A DNA stretch of 64,000 nt from Cordilura impudica (GCA_963682025.1 OY821521.1:122428981-122492980); one strand, 5' to 3'. Numbered from the stretch's first letter, positions 44,863-57,300 are shown. A program made the numbers and translations. The notes: generated by a model not told the origin, from the letters alone.

Positions 44863-47800
44863 TTAATTCTGTTCCGATACGGGTAAAAGAACAAGCTTCA
44901 CGATAGGCCGAGTAAAAACGCCACACGCCGTCCTAACATCGCAAACGCGAACTTTTCCATCTGGGCCTTGAAATACTTTCTCTACGCGCCCTAATCTCCT
45001 TTCGTTTGGAGGTAAATTATCTCGCCGTATAACAACTATATCTCCTACCTGAAATTCTCTCATAGGATACTTCCACTTTACGCGCTTGTGAAGTTCCTTC
45101 AAGTACTCTTCCTTCCACCTCAAGGAAAATTGATGGTGAAGCACTTTTAGTTTTGCCACCTATTTGCATGACTGAGGGATAAGTCAGACGTATTGGGTTC
45201 AGGAGGAGCTAATAATGGGGCACCAATAAGAAAGTTACCCAATGTTAATGACACTATCTCATTCGGGTTTTCGTTCATAGGAGACAAAGGCCTAGAATTC
45301 AAACATGCCTCAATTCGGGTAAGCATGGTGGAAAACTCTTCGTACGTAAATATCTGCGCATTCGAAATTTTTTTTAAATAGGTCTTAAAACTCTTAACCC
45401 CTGCCTCCCTAAGACCGCTTATGTGGGGAGCGCCTGGGGGTATGAAGTGCCACTGCACAATTTGAACGCTGTTCTGGGAAAGAATTTTTTGCTTTAAATT
45501 CTTTCTATCCGCATCGAGTAAATTCGAAGCCCCGACAAATACGGTCCCATTATCAGAATACAAATGAGATGGACAACCTCGTCAGGAGAAAAAACGAGTG
45601 AAGGCTGCCAAAAAGGTTTCAGAAGCCATATCAGTAGTGACCCTAAATGTATTGCTTTTGTCGCAAAGCATACGAAAACTATAACATAGCCTTCCGCTAT
45701 TCTACATCCTCTGCCTATATACGATTTTATATCGAGACCAGCAAGAATAAAAGGTCTAGACAGAGATGTTCTTTCGGGGGGTAAAGCAGCCATGATTTGC
45801 TGACCAGTTTTTCTGATGTAGCACACATACTGTGCAGCTACGAATGGTCCCTCGAATAAGGTTCTTTAGATTTGGAACCCAGAACTCCATTCTGATAACG
45901 CGTAACATTAAAGACTGTCCGCCATGCACTGTACATTTATGAACATGCTTTACGAATAATTTCGTGAAAATACCCTCATACGGTAATATTTTCGGATACC
46001 TTTTATCGTATGTCAATCCTGGTGAATGAACAAGTCGACCATTCATTCTCATCAATCCGTTTGAGTCAGTAAAAGGATTTAAGGCTAAAAGTCTACTCCT
46101 CGAGGGTATGGGTAGTCCTTTCGACAAATACGAATATTCCGAAAAGTATGTTTTCTGACAAATGAGAGCGAGGCGATCTCTAACAAATTTAGTTTCCGAA
46201 TGAGAAATATCTAAAGTTTCGTGTAAACAACTATTTCTTCTCATAAAATTAAGAAAACGGAACCAAAACGCAATAACTCTCATTGCTCGGGGAAGATCCG
46301 AAAAACGCTTAAGGATGTCAGCGGGTTCCACTCTCTTTTTATGTGACTCTATACATTCTAAATGAGAATGAATACTAATTGATTTCGCCGGCCATCTATC
46401 CTTTGACATGGTTAGCCACTCAGGACCATGCCTCCATAACGAATCATCAATTAAGTCACGAGCGAGAGTTCCACGACTTGCCAAATCGGCGGGGTTGTCT
46501 TTGGAACTAACATGAGACCATCTCTCATTTTCAACTTTTCTCTCAATGAGTGCAACTCTATTCGCAACAAAAGTGGGCAAATGGCACGGGGGTTTTTGAA
46601 GCCAAGTCAAAACAATGGTAGAATCAGTCCACAGAAAAATCTTTTCCTTCCCAAGATTTAACTGACCACACAGAGATTCTACCATATTTGCCATTAGCAC
46701 TGCTCCACAGAGCTCTAATCGGGGTAACGTCTCAAATTTAACGGGAGCTACTTTTATTTTGGATGTAAGTAAATGCGATGTTATCTCAAACGGGTAAGAC
46801 ATGGAGCGATCAAAGAGTGTTGCAGCATATGCTTTTTCAGAAGCATCACAAAATCCGTGAATTTCAATATTCTTATCGGGGTATTTCAATTTTCTCAATA
46901 TTTGGGTAATCATCGAGAAAAGAGTGCCATTGAATCAACGTGGAAGAATTCAAGCACTCATCCCAATCTGTCTTGTCTTTCCATGCTGGTTGCGTTATCA
47001 TCTTTGCAACAATAATTTTCGGAGAAAGCCAACCGGCAGGATCAAACAACTTAGCAATTTCCGACAAGACAGCATGCCTAGTGACCACATTTCTACCTGA
47101 CTGCGAAACGAGTTTAAAATAGAAGCTGTCTTTTACAGCGTTCCATCGCAACCCTAGGGTTTTAGTTGTGCTCACGTCAGAGAATTTTAAGAAATCTGTG
47201 TCAAGTAGATTCTCCTCGGGCAAATCTTCTAAAATCCGTATATTATTAGCCATCCATTTACGAAGAATGAGTGCAGCCGAGTTCAGAACTTCAATCAATT
47301 CATTATGTTTTTTGTAACCATCTTCTAGCTCATGGGAGCCAGCTAGTACATCATCGACATACATATGGTTTTTTAAAATCTCAGACGCAGCGGGACTACG
47401 ATCTTTACAATCATTGGCCAACTGGAAAAGTGTCCCTATAGCGAGGTAAGGCGCACAATTCATAACTGTATTTAATTCATAGTCCTTTATATCATGATCA
47501 GGATTACGACGGAAAAGAATCTTTGAAATGTGGTTTGATTGGGATGTACTAATATTTGCCGATACATTTTTTCGATATCGGTATTAAAAACGAAACGATA
47601 AAATCGCCAACGTAAAATTAAGACCGTTAGATCGGCTTGTAATGTTGGGCCGGGGTATAATACTCCATTCAAACTGACGCCATTCGAAGACGGGTTTGAA
47701 GCGTTAAATACTACTCGAAGTGTTGTAGTAACGCTCTCAGGTTTTATAACCGCATGATGAGGCATATAATAACCAGACGTCTCTGAAATCGGGGCTTTTA

Positions 47801-48821
47801 TTTCACGAACATGACCTAAATCTATATATTCGTTAATCACATTATCATATTGTGATTTTAAATCGGGAATTTTTAGGAGTCTAGTTTCGTTTCTCATAAA
47901 TTGAGACAGCTTGAGAATTTCCTAATGATAAATTATTCGGGAACTCCGGTTTAAATGGGAGTGAAACTACATATCGTCCGTCCGAATTTTTATATGTAGT
48001 GGATCGATAAAGTTTTTCGCAAAAATCTTCGGCCTCGGTTAATCGTGATACTGGTGGAACTTCTTCCGGTTCCCAGAATTGAGCCAGTCGAGTAGTTAAC
48101 TCCACATGGTTGAAAAACGATACAACTGACTGAAGTGGCCAGAGTTACTCACTTTACCAGTAACAATCCAACCGAAGACAGTTTGTTGGGCAACCAGGTT
48201 GTCACTCGGGTGCTTTTTAACATCGGATAATAATATTTTCGGGTAAACATCTCCCCCAAGAAGGAGATCCATTCGGGTGCTATTGACGCCAGCCATATTA
48301 ATTTCGGGAAAATCTGCGCAAATAACATTCGCAAGTGAACACGAGGGTAAACGACCTGTCAGTTTCTCAACAACGTGGGCCTCAGTTCGAATATTAAAAT
48401 CGGATATTCAACAAATTTTTGACGATGTAGCAGCTATAGTACCACTAAGGCCTGAAATTTCAGCCATTGGAGCAGAAACAGTGGGTATACAAAGCTTCTT
48501 TTGCAACCGTTTCGATATAAAAGTGGCTTGAGAAGCGGGGTCAATTAAAGCTCGAGCTGAACTAGAAACATCTTTAATGCCAATTTTACAAGTTGCAGTT
48601 CCTAAGAGCACAGTAGACTGCGAGTTAGAATCTATCTGTGTACTAAAGGTTTGATATGATCGTACTAAAGTTGAAGTAGATGGTATCTCATCTGAGTTTA
48701 TGGGATTGGTCGAGTTATTTAGATAATTATTCGGAGGATTTTGTTGTACAAAATTACCAGAATTTACTCTACCCGGGTGAATCTCCCTATGAAGTAACGA
48801 ATAATGTTTTTGTTTGCACAT
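44863..48821 (-). pseudogene. BEL/Pao pol, broken
   Basis: Protease-like 'ALIDPASQATFIS' (about 48550) has Asp-Pro-Ala-Ser where Asp-Ser/Thr-Gly-Ser is usual. RT starts around 47900 with 'VVFNASNPSSNGVSLN' and has catalytic 'YVDDVLAGSHE' (about 47365). Pao-type RNase H carries 'HGFCDASEKAYAATLF' (about 46855), 'LWTDSTIVLTWL' (about 46640) and 'NPADLASRG' (about 46490). Integrase has the zinc region 'HKCTVHGGQSLMLRVIR...CTVC' (about 45940-45820), 'YSDNGTVFVGAS' (about 45560) and 'HISGLREAGVKSF' (about 45420). The C-terminal domain 'FQVGDIVVIRRDNLPPNERR' (about 45040) ends at the stop 44863. Breaks near 48300, 48100, 47890, 47470, 46900, 45800, 45550 and 45150 make it non-functional. Confidence 0.85.
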
Positions 48822-48825
48822 AAAA

Positions 48826-50037
48826 CAAACGTGAATGCTTTTGCAAGCCTTATATTCATGGGAGGTAGCAAGACAATTTGTACAACATTTACATTTTTTG
48901 ACTGTTGATAACCGTTCATCAACATTTTGTTTTAAAAAGGTGGGACATAATCGTAACGGATGCTGTTCTTGACAAAGTACGCAACGAGTGACCGATTGAC
49001 TAGCACTTGTCTTAGTCGCAAAACTGTTTATCCTTTTCGAGTCATTAAAGGATCTTCTAACATTACTTACACTTGTGTTTACATTTCTCGGGAGTTAATT
49101 CGGGGTATTGGTATGAGCACCTTTTATATCGTAAACAGATTCAAGTGTTTGGTAACGTGTGGTTAAAAACTTATCCATTTCGTCCCACATGGGCATATTA
49201 TTATCGCGTTTCATCGATTGTTCCCAAGGATTTAACGTATTTTCGGGTAATTTTGTTGAACAAATATAAACAAATAAAACATGCCAACTGTCGGTATTCA
49301 CGTTAAGTAATGAAAGATTCGTAATACAATCATTTATGGTTCTTTGCAAATTTTTTAAGCTAAGGCCTGTTTCACGAGTTACGGGGGAAATGTTGAAAAG
49401 AATTTTCAATTGGGCATTTATGAGAACTCGCTTATTCTCATACCTGTCCATCAAATTTTGCCACGCGAGGGCAAAACCATCATTGGTTAAAGGACAAGTT
49501 CAGATAATATTATACGCCTCGCCTTTAGTTTTTTGCAACAGATAGTACAATTTTTCAACGGAGCTTAACCGGGGGTTATTTTTGTAAAAAGCCTAAAACA
49601 TGTCTCTAAAAGTTGGCCAATTTACATAATCCCCATAGAAAATTTCAGTATCGCACGGAGGTAAATGAATCGCAGGGGCGGAAAATTGCCAATTTTCATT
49701 CACCTTTCCTTTTAGATAATTTGTTTTTAACCGCTCTAAATTGTCGGAGATAAACGAAATACCGCGAATATATGTCGTGTGGGAGGTCATATATCTCTGT
49801 TTTATCTCCTTAATGAGCTTCTTATTTGTTTCCGATTCTAGCGGTATGGAATCGTAGGATCCGCGAACGGCTTCCCATAGACGATTTAATTCCTTCTCGT
49901 GAACACCTAATGAACCGATACTATGATCCGCTGGAGCAATACAAGCAATAAATACTTCGAATTCGGTTAAGCGGTCAGAATATTTAACCAAAACGGTAAT
50001 GATTTTTAAATCATTTTTGGTTACTTTAACCGCGAAT
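48826..50037 (-). pseudogene. BEL/Pao gag, broken
   Basis: The open frame begins after a stop at about 50037, with no ATG in phase. It carries 'LTEFEVFIACIAP', 'LNRLWEAVRGSYDSI' and 'PPCDTEIFYGDYVNWPTFRD' (ending near 49600). These match the conserved BEL gag 'LP.f.G....W..F.D.F' block. The second part, 'WQNLMDRYENKRVLINAQLK' (49470-49095), is separated by stops at 49593 and about 49500. The zinc cluster at 48840-49010 then leads directly into the protease frame. It is decayed but clearly one gene. Confidence 0.75.
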
Positions 50038-50040
50038 TAA

Positions 50041-50655
50041 CAAAAGTAATATAAACGGAACAATTTTTGTTAAAAAAAATAAATAAATAAAATATACCAG
50101 ACTCGCGAAGTTTCTAGCAAAGTTTTATACGAAAAAAAAATTCAGAAATCGACCAATTAATCAATTTTCAACAAACGGGTAACAATTGCCGAAACTTTTT
50201 TAAAAGAATATCGAAAAAAATCAAAATAACTTGCCGCAGTATATATGAACAATTTAATTAATAAAAAAAAATAGCACAAATATGTATACAAATCTTAAAA
50301 ATGTTTTACACTAAATCAGTGTAAATCACTTTTGTTAAAAAAAAGGTATAACAAAATCAATTTACAAAAGTGTTGCAAAGTATCACTTCGGGTATTCACT
50401 TCGTGCACAAAACGGGTAAATAAATTTTCAAAAAATCGATTAATTAAATATTTCCCGCAAATGAATCGAATAATTTTATTGCAAATTATAGCCGTCTTTT
50501 TATTTCCCTCCGAATTGTCGAGAAAAATTCGTGTTTCTATTAAAAATTTATTACAAAACACTTTGTACCCGATTATTCGTAAGATTAAAACGTTGCAACG
50601 CTAATGTAATGTGTGTAACAACATATACAAAAAAACACCAACAATATATAACCAA
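50041..50655. other. No gene; 5' flank of the BEL element
   Basis: AT-rich sequence. Short frames on both strands at 50316-50604 overlap each other and show no motif. It is probably BEL leader or 5' LTR remnant. I see no copy of it at 43.7-44.3 kb. Confidence 0.4.
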
Positions 50656-51040
50656 TTTTTATACCCTCCACTCCAGTGTGCAGAGGGTATATATAAGTTT
50701 GTCATTCCGTTTGTAATATTTAGAAAAAAAATCTGGACCCCATAAAATATATATATTTGTGATCCTTATAGCAAGCGGAGTTGATATAGCGATGTCCGTC
50801 TGTCCGGCTGTCCGTCTGTGGAAATCACGATGACGGCTTTACTCGAGTAGCTAGGTTGCTCGTTGGTATAAAAAAATTATTCACTAATATCCTGAGAAGT
50901 TTGCTATTTAAAATCGTCCAAATCGGTTAATCTGGTCCCGAGAATTGAACGAAGAAGTAAAAAAAGTCCTGAGAAAATATGATTTGAATATGTGTTCTTA
51001 TCACGATAACGCCCTCAATAGGACAGCTAGGGCGCTTGTT
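50656..51040 (-). repeat. Repeat X copy 2, distal part (inverted)
   Basis: The reverse complement of 22340-22727, including the X right terminus (ttttataccctccactcc), the gggtccagat block, the gtccgtctgtccg run and 'cctcaataggacagctagggcgcttgtt'. It stops at 51040 where the (TTTA)n tail of the non-LTR element begins and resumes at 58608. Confidence 0.85.
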
Positions 51041-51062
51041 TTATTTATTTATTTATTTATTT
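51041..51062 (-). repeat. (TAAA)n 3' tail of the non-LTR element
   Basis: Five to six TTTA units on the plus strand sit exactly at the junction with X, as expected for a non-LTR 3' tail. Confidence 0.8.
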
Positions 51063-51575
51063 GTTCATAATAGATTACAAGCCCTTCGGGCCTAATTAAT
51101 CCAGAATATACATATGGCAGTAAAATAAAAAACAGAAAAAAAACTTATTACTATTACAATTCAATTCAAAATAATTATATTTTCCATAACTTAAAAATAA
51201 AGCTTCTGAATAAAATAATTAATACAAAAAATATATATATATATATTGTAAAAAAAAATCCCCCCAATTTTGCACAAGCACTGAGAACAAGACTAATTAG
51301 AAACCGTGGTAAATTACTGGTAACAGAACTTCTCCTTTTTAATATTTTACTATTTAGTTTTATATTTAATTATTAGTTATTATTCTAAATATTCCAATAA
51401 AACCTTTTTATATCCAGAAATTGACTTAGAGAACTTACGTTCCTCGTACGGCAACAAAGAATTCCAAAGCCTTGTCACTCTTACAACAAATGAACGACTC
51501 ATAATGAGTGATGAATATCTTGGAACAAGAAGGGAATGTGTCCTTGCCGAATGACAGAATCTAAACCTTTCTAGC

Positions 51576-51580
51576 AGGTA
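51576..51580. repeat. 5-bp target-site duplication, left copy
   Basis: AGGTA directly precedes the left CACAGTG terminus and is repeated at 54362-54366. Confidence 0.9.
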
Positions 51581-51618
51581 CACAGTGGGCGATTGGGCCT
51601 CGCTAGCGGCATTTAATT
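51581..51618 (+). repeat. Left terminal inverted repeat (CACAGTG start)
   Basis: It matches the complement of 54324-54361 at about 35 of the first 37 positions, with mismatches at 21 and 23. No RSS-like A-rich nonamer is evident 12 or 23 bp inside. Confidence 0.92.
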
Positions 51619-52047
51619 CAAATTTTCAAATTTGAAAAAGCGTTAATTTTTTTTCACAAATCGATAACAGATGCTTTGATTAGATTTTTGGCGGTTTTTT
51701 ATAAGCTCTACGATCAGCCGATCATCAGCTGTGAGCTGTCAAACACAAAATATGTTTTAGCAAGTGCTTTACAATATTTTTTCTTTGTTGTGCGCATTGA
51801 TTTCGAGCTCCTTGGAAATTTACAATTTTTACTTGTTTTATTAAAAGTGTGGCTTTTTATTAACTTCAAGCTATGTGTTACATAAAAAATCAGTGTTTGT
51901 GACCGGTCTATAAATGTGTTGTTCATAAAACGTAGTGGTAATTAAGTGTATTAACAACTAGCCCGCACTAGCGTGCACCTGTCGTTCGTGGAGTAGAACT
52001 TACAAGATTCGCACGGATTCGGTCTAACTCTTTTTTTAGCTAGAAGT

Positions 52048-54134
52048 ATGAGTCATTGTGCGTCCAAAATGTGTAATATGAACTGCTATTACCTGCTAAC
52101 CTTTAAATCATGGCACTTTTTAGGAACAATGTCGGTAGCAAAACGGGTACTTTTTTTAGTATGGCATGAAGAAGCGATCCTAACCAAGAAGTTTCTCACC
52201 ATGGAAAACTTTGTATTTGGTACTGTTCTCAAAAACCTTAAATATACTCAGGAGGAGCAGTACGAGATTGGCAAAAAGCTGCGAAATTTTAATAGTAAGC
52301 TTGTAGAAAAGTGGAAAAACTGTAGAAGAAATAAGGTTTTTTTTGAAAACAAAAACCAGGAATGGCTAGATACGCCGTTAGTATTGATTGAAAGATCATC
52401 TTCCGAAATTATTGGACGTCCACAAAAAGATATTTCGGAGTGTTGCAAAAAACGCAAGTTAAGAAATTGTCAGGCCTTACTGAAGATGTGCCATCAGAAG
52501 CATTGTTGGTAGCTGCAAGCTGCAGCTTGTATAAAGGTGGAAAACGTAGTGCTTCACAGGTGGTGTCAATGGTAAACGCCGACGAAGAGTTTAGCGGTAA
52601 GATTTTGAAAACTATGAGTACCCCTCAGCGTCTACCGACAAAATTTTCTGATGAAAAAGCACTGGCGCTATTTGTAGATGTTGGACATACCAAGTACACA
52701 TGGAATTTGTCAAAGAGAGCCGCTAAAGGGCAAAACGCCGATATATATCCATGCTACGACAAACTGCGTTGTGCGAAAAAAAAATGCTATCCTAGTGTCA
52801 TCACGGACACTGATCATTTCGCTGAAGTACCATTACAAAGCTTAGTAGACCATACGATTGCTAGGATTATTGAAGCACACCCAGAAAGTTTTCAAAACCA
52901 TATTGAAAATAATAATAACACCCAATTAACAGCTACCTACAAATGGGGTTGTGATGGCAGCAGCGGCCATTCTACTTACAGGCAAAAATTTAATGACTTC
53001 GATGGAGACATGATAGATCAATATTTATTTTCAATTTGTATGGTACCATTGATAGTGCAGAAAGGACCGACAGTTTTATGGAAAAACAATCGGCCTTCTT
53101 CTACCCGATATTGTCGACCCATTAAATTACTTTGCGAGAAAGAATCGGCAGACTTGTCTCGCAGAGAAATTCAAAACATTAACAGCCAAATATTAAATAT
53201 TTTTCCAACATTTGTGAGTACCTTAAGAATTGATCACCAATTTCATATGACCATGCTTGATGGCAAAACGTTCAGTGTCATATCGGAATCGGCTTCGCAA
53301 ACATGCGGAATCTGTAGCGCGACTCCCAAAAATATGAACGATCTAAATTTGGTGAAAAGCTTTCCTATTAATGCAAACCTATTTGAATATGGCTTATCAA
53401 GTCTCCACGCATGGATTAGGTTTTTCGAGTGTGTTTTGCACATTGCATATAGAATACCAATACAAAAGTGGCAAGCTCGTGGTGCTGACAAGGATGTCGT
53501 TGAACAAAATAAAAGAAGTATTCAGCAGAAGCTAAGGGAAGAAATGCATTTGTTGGTGGATATACCAATGGCTGGTACTGGCAGCACGAACAACGGAAAC
53601 ACTCCAAGGAGGTTTTTCCAACAACCAAATTTGGCTGCTCGTATAACAGGAGTAAGCTATGATTTAATATATCGATTTAGCGTAGTCTTACGAGCATTGG
53701 CTTGTGGATACGACATAAATTCGGACGCATTCGGATCGTACGCATTGGAAACTGCCGAAATTTTTGTTAAAGCATACTCCTGGTTTTACATGCCATCGTC
53801 TGTTCACAGAATTTTAAATCATGGAGCAGATATAATAAACCATTTTTCCCTTCCGATTGGTATGATGTCTGAAGAAGCTCTTGAAGCCAGGAATAAGGAC
53901 TATCGAAACATACGCGAGAGCAATACAAGAAAAAATTGCAGGAAAAATACAATGGAAGATATCATAAATGCTTTATTAGTTTCGTCTGACCCTTTGATAT
54001 CTTCATTGTCAAATGGGTCTTCAATTTCGTCTGCAAAAAATATTATTATGGACGATGATGTTAAGAGCTTGCTTTTACTGAAGCATCTAGATATGCCTGA
54101 TTCCGAAGATTCCGAAGATAATTTTGATTTATAA
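52048..54134 (+). pseudogene. RAG1-like transposase, one frameshift
   Basis: The N-terminal frame starts at ATG 52048 (an internal ATG at 52129 is also possible). It carries a Lys-rich helical region and a 'GRPQKD' basic motif. By homology with copy 1 it joins a second frame between about 52447 and 52485, one base back. That frame is open for some 560 codons to 54134. It holds Asp in 'GCDGSSGHSTY' (codon at 52953), Asp in 'TMLDGKTF' (53259), zinc Cys pair 'CGIC' (53304-53315), 'KLREEMHL' and 'NNGNTPRRF' (about 53530-53610), zinc His pair in 'VHRILNHG' (53805-53822) and the acidic pair of 'MSEEALEARNKDYR' (53871). Order, spacing and flanking residues match the RAG1 core: DDE triad plus the C-x2-C/H-x4-H site. 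The tail is acidic. The product should bind the CACAGTG ends and catalyse cut-and-paste. The frameshift could be a mutation or programmed. Confidence 0.88.
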
Positions 54135-54323
54135 AATTTGTTTATTGAAGTTAAAAAAAAAATTTTGAAATTAAAAAAAAATTAAAAAAAAATTAAAAAA
54201 AAATTTTAAAAATTAAAAAAATAAATTTAAACAAAATTTTGTTTTCTTAAAAAATTCTATGACTTTTTTAAGAGCTGTGAAAAAAAACCGACTGAAGATA
54301 TCTTTTTTCGTTTAGAAGTTATT

Positions 54324-54361
54324 AATTAAATGCCGCTAACCAGGCCCAATCGCCCACTGTG
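54324..54361 (-). repeat. Right terminal inverted repeat (ends CACTGTG)
   Basis: Complement of the left repeat; it ends ...CGCCCACTGTG at 54361. Confidence 0.92.
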
Positions 54362-54366
54362 AGGTA
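54362..54366. repeat. 5-bp target-site duplication, right copy
   Basis: AGGTA directly follows CACTGTG and is identical to 51576-51580. Confidence 0.9.
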
Positions 54367-57300
54367 CGGAGAATTTCCATATTTAAAAATTTTATAAAAT
54401 TGAATCATTATCCTAAGATCAAGTATGATCCCTATAGCGAAGTCCAAAAATATAACGGATTACCCTATTGTCTAAGCTTCGAAAAATTGTATTGCGACAT
54501 ACCGGAATAAATTTCTAATCCATAAAAAATAAAGGCAGACACAAAGCCAAAGCAACTCTTTTCTTCACATCGTGTGGCAGATATAGTCCTACATTATGAA
54601 GACGTTTTAGCACAAAATTAACTCTGAGAATCACTTGGATAACATGAAAATCAAAACTTAAATTTCTATCCATATAAATTCCCAAAGTTTTATAATGAGA
54701 CACAAACTCAATTCTTTCTCTATCCAATATTATGCTTGGAATTGAGTTACACTGTGAAAACCACATGCAGCGTGTTTTGGAAGGATTTAAGCATAGAAAA
54801 TTCGATGACGACCATTCCATAATTCGATACAAGTCGCTATTTACGTTGTCTTCCAGAAAACTAAGGCTGAGACCATTGTCATTTGCTAAAAGCTGAATAT
54901 CATCGGCATACATATGTATAACATCTACAAAATTTAATTTACTGATACAAATCATTGATATAAATCATAAATAGAAGTAGGCCAAGTACAGATCCCTGCG
55001 GGACACCTCTAAAAGTCTTTAATGTTGTTGAGAAAATTTCATTCGATTGTACATATTGATATCTATTATCTAGTAACGACCACAATAAATTACATGCAGA
55101 AATTCCAAAATCAAATTGATAAAATAATTTGTTACAAAGCATTTCATGACTTAAGGAATCGAAAGGTTTACTATAATCCAAAAAAATAAGTACTGAGATT
55201 AGTTTTTTATCCAGATAGTCCTTAAATTTTCTACAATATCTAATACCAAGCCTGATGTATTGTAACGTTGTCTAAAACCGAATTGGAATTGATTTAAATA
55301 ACTACCGGAGTTCAGATGTCCCTCTATTTGATTCCTTAATAAAACTTCGAGAATTTTAGAGGTAGCATTGAGAATGCTAATCGGTCTAAAGTCTGAAACT
55401 TGTCGAGGGGTTTTAATCTTTGGAACCGGAATAATTCTTCCAACTTTCCAAATTAATGGAAAACTAGAAGAGGTTATAATTGTATTAAAAATACAAAGCA
55501 ACTGACGGGAAATACTTTCAAAAATTAATTTTATAAATTTTAGGGGTATACCATCGGGCCCAATGGCATTTGTTTTAATGGTCATCATTGCATTATATAC
55601 TTCAAGCTTATTAACATTACGGAACGTAAAACCATTCTCAGTTACAGAATTCCGAAAGGGAAGATAAATATTATTCGGAAGATTAATAGGAGGAAGAATT
55701 GAGCTTTTGTTGAACTCCTCAACATCAATCTGACTCGCCCTATTATCATCACCTAGAATACCATCTGATCGCAGCTTTTTCCACATTTGTGAATTGGAAC
55801 ATCCTTCAAAATATTGAATTGAAGTATTTCTTCTCACACGCCTTATAACCGATTTAACTTTATTCCGGTATTTGCAGTAAATTTTACGATTTTCGATAGA
55901 CCCAGTTTCGCAGTACGCTCGCCATGCTAAATCTCTATAAGTTCTTGCTGCTTTTATTTCTGGCGAATCCATCCATTTATCACGTTTCCGAGACGAAGAT
56001 CTTATCAATGGAACATTGTCATTAAAAATTTTGGTAATAATTTGGTTAAATATCCTCAATTTTTCATTACCACAAGATGTATTATAAAATTCTGAAAAGT
56101 TAATAGCATTCAACTCAGCAATACATCTATTCATATTAAAAGCCTTATAGTTTCTATACCAGTATTCATTCGTTTTTCGTTCAACTTTGACGCAGTACGA
56201 CAGTGAAACAAGTGCATGTCCAGAATTTAATGCAGGGATTTGGTACTGACCTTTTTGTAAAACACATGTAATATCTGATACAAAGAAATAATCAAGTATG
56301 GATGACCTCTGGTAAACTTGGTCAAAGTGAGTTGGTATGCTATTGTGTACAATAGATAAACTTGAGCGGGAGCAAAAATCTCGAACTAACAAGGAGTCTG
56401 TAAATAAATCAGTATTAAAGTCACCCATAAAAATTGAGTTTGTATATCTGCTTGACATATCAATCAATAAGTCTTCACAGTCTTTAAATTGCCCATTTGG
56501 TAAATATATTATTCCAATTAACATTTTATCAATATTATTCAACCAGATTTCAACAAATAACGTTTCAATGTTGCCTTCCTCAAAAAAGGTCACATACAAC
56601 ACGAGCCTTAAATCATGTAGACACATATAGACAAACCCCACCACCACTCGACCAACATCTATCATTTCTAAAGACTTGAAAACCTTTTAATTGTATGACA
56701 CTACTAGCGACATACTTAGTCAACCAAGTTTCAGTAACGCCTATTGCATCATAAAGACTGTCATCAAAAAGGTTTTTACTTCATGAAATTTAGTTGATCT
56801 ATCTCGAGGAACCAAACTTTGGGCGTTAAATTGACATACGTTGAAATAATTTATGTTCAACTTATAATTTAAGTAAGTACTGCTACCAACCACGGGACCT
56901 AAATTGTCAAACACCATTCAAAATTAATGGAAATTTTGTTCTCAGTACCTGTGCAAAAAATATGAATACCCTTATAAAATTCGTTTTCAATAACTTATAA
57001 ATAAACATTTCAATTAATACGTGCACCAATAAGTGTGCTAAAAATATAATAGTGTAAAAAAAAAATTATAAGCTTAACTTACAACAACACAACAGCAAAA
57101 AAAAAAAGAAATTAGGAGAGAAAATAACAGTAAACAAAACTGATGTAAAACATCAAGCAATATGAGTAATAGATTTAAATACTTTTTTTTGAAACTAAGG
57201 AGCTGAAGAATTAATAACCAAAACAAATATGATAAAATTAATAAGAAAATAAGAAAGAACTAATACAAGTAATAAAATAACCATAAATTCTTTTTAATAA

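Larger units (their letters stand above)
43728..50040 (-). mobile_element. BEL/Pao LTR retrotransposon, degenerate
   Basis: Minus-strand order is gag with triple knuckle, aspartic protease, RT, RNase H, integrase, C-terminal integrase domain, then an extra ORF. The RT YVDD box and the integrase/RNase H blocks are BEL/Pao type. No LTR pair was found: 43728-44270 (3' side) and 50041-50655 (5' side) do not resemble each other, so at least one LTR is missing. Confidence 0.8.
51581..54361 (+). mobile_element. Complete RAG1/Transib-like DNA transposon, 2781 bp
   Basis: Both ends carry a ~38-bp terminal inverted repeat beginning CACAGTGGGCGATTGGGCCT. The element is flanked by AGGTA on each side. 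Five-bp target duplications and a CACAGTG-like terminal heptamer are hallmarks of the Transib/RAG superfamily (established knowledge). A single gene for a RAG1-core-like transposase fills most of it. The target is ORF2 of the non-LTR element. 51619-52047 (5' UTR) holds a short open stretch (51676-51885) with no motif. No RAG2-like kelch gene is present. Confidence 0.92.
51380..56917 (-). pseudogene. Non-LTR ORF2 (endonuclease-RT), broken and interrupted
   Basis: ATG at 56915-56917 starts 'MVFDNLGPVVGS'; 'VCQFNAQSL' follows. Stops occur near 56740-56700. Endonuclease continues with 'SIFMGDFNTDLF' (about 56420) and 'LNSGHALVSLS' (about 56210), where the usual Asp before His reads Gly, a likely inactivating change. 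RT has 'NAIGPDGIPLKFIKLI' (about 55560), 'PRQVSDFRPISILNATSKIL', 'QFGFRQRYNTSGLV' (about 55265), 'LDYSKPFDSLSHEM' (about 55160), 'GVPQGSVLGLLLFMI' (about 54990) and catalytic 'YADDIQLLAN' (about 54905). After a stop at 54515 it is hit by the RAG1-like element. The last 65 codons (51575-51380, 'RFRFCHSARTHSLLVPRYSS') lie beyond it. Confidence 0.85.

Noticed and set aside
43728..50655. LTR pair for the BEL element
   Set aside because: Flanks 43728-44270 and 50041-50655 were compared by eye and share no direct repeat.
51581..51640. Search for RSS-like nonamer (A-rich, ACAAAAACC type) 12 or 23 bp inside the CACAGTG heptamer
   Set aside because: Neither spacer position shows such a sequence; only the heptamer resemblance is supported.
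51676..51885. 69-residue frame in the 5' region of the RAG1-like transposon
   Set aside because: No motif, not matched in copy 1, overlaps an antisense frame of similar length; treated as 5' untranslated sequence.
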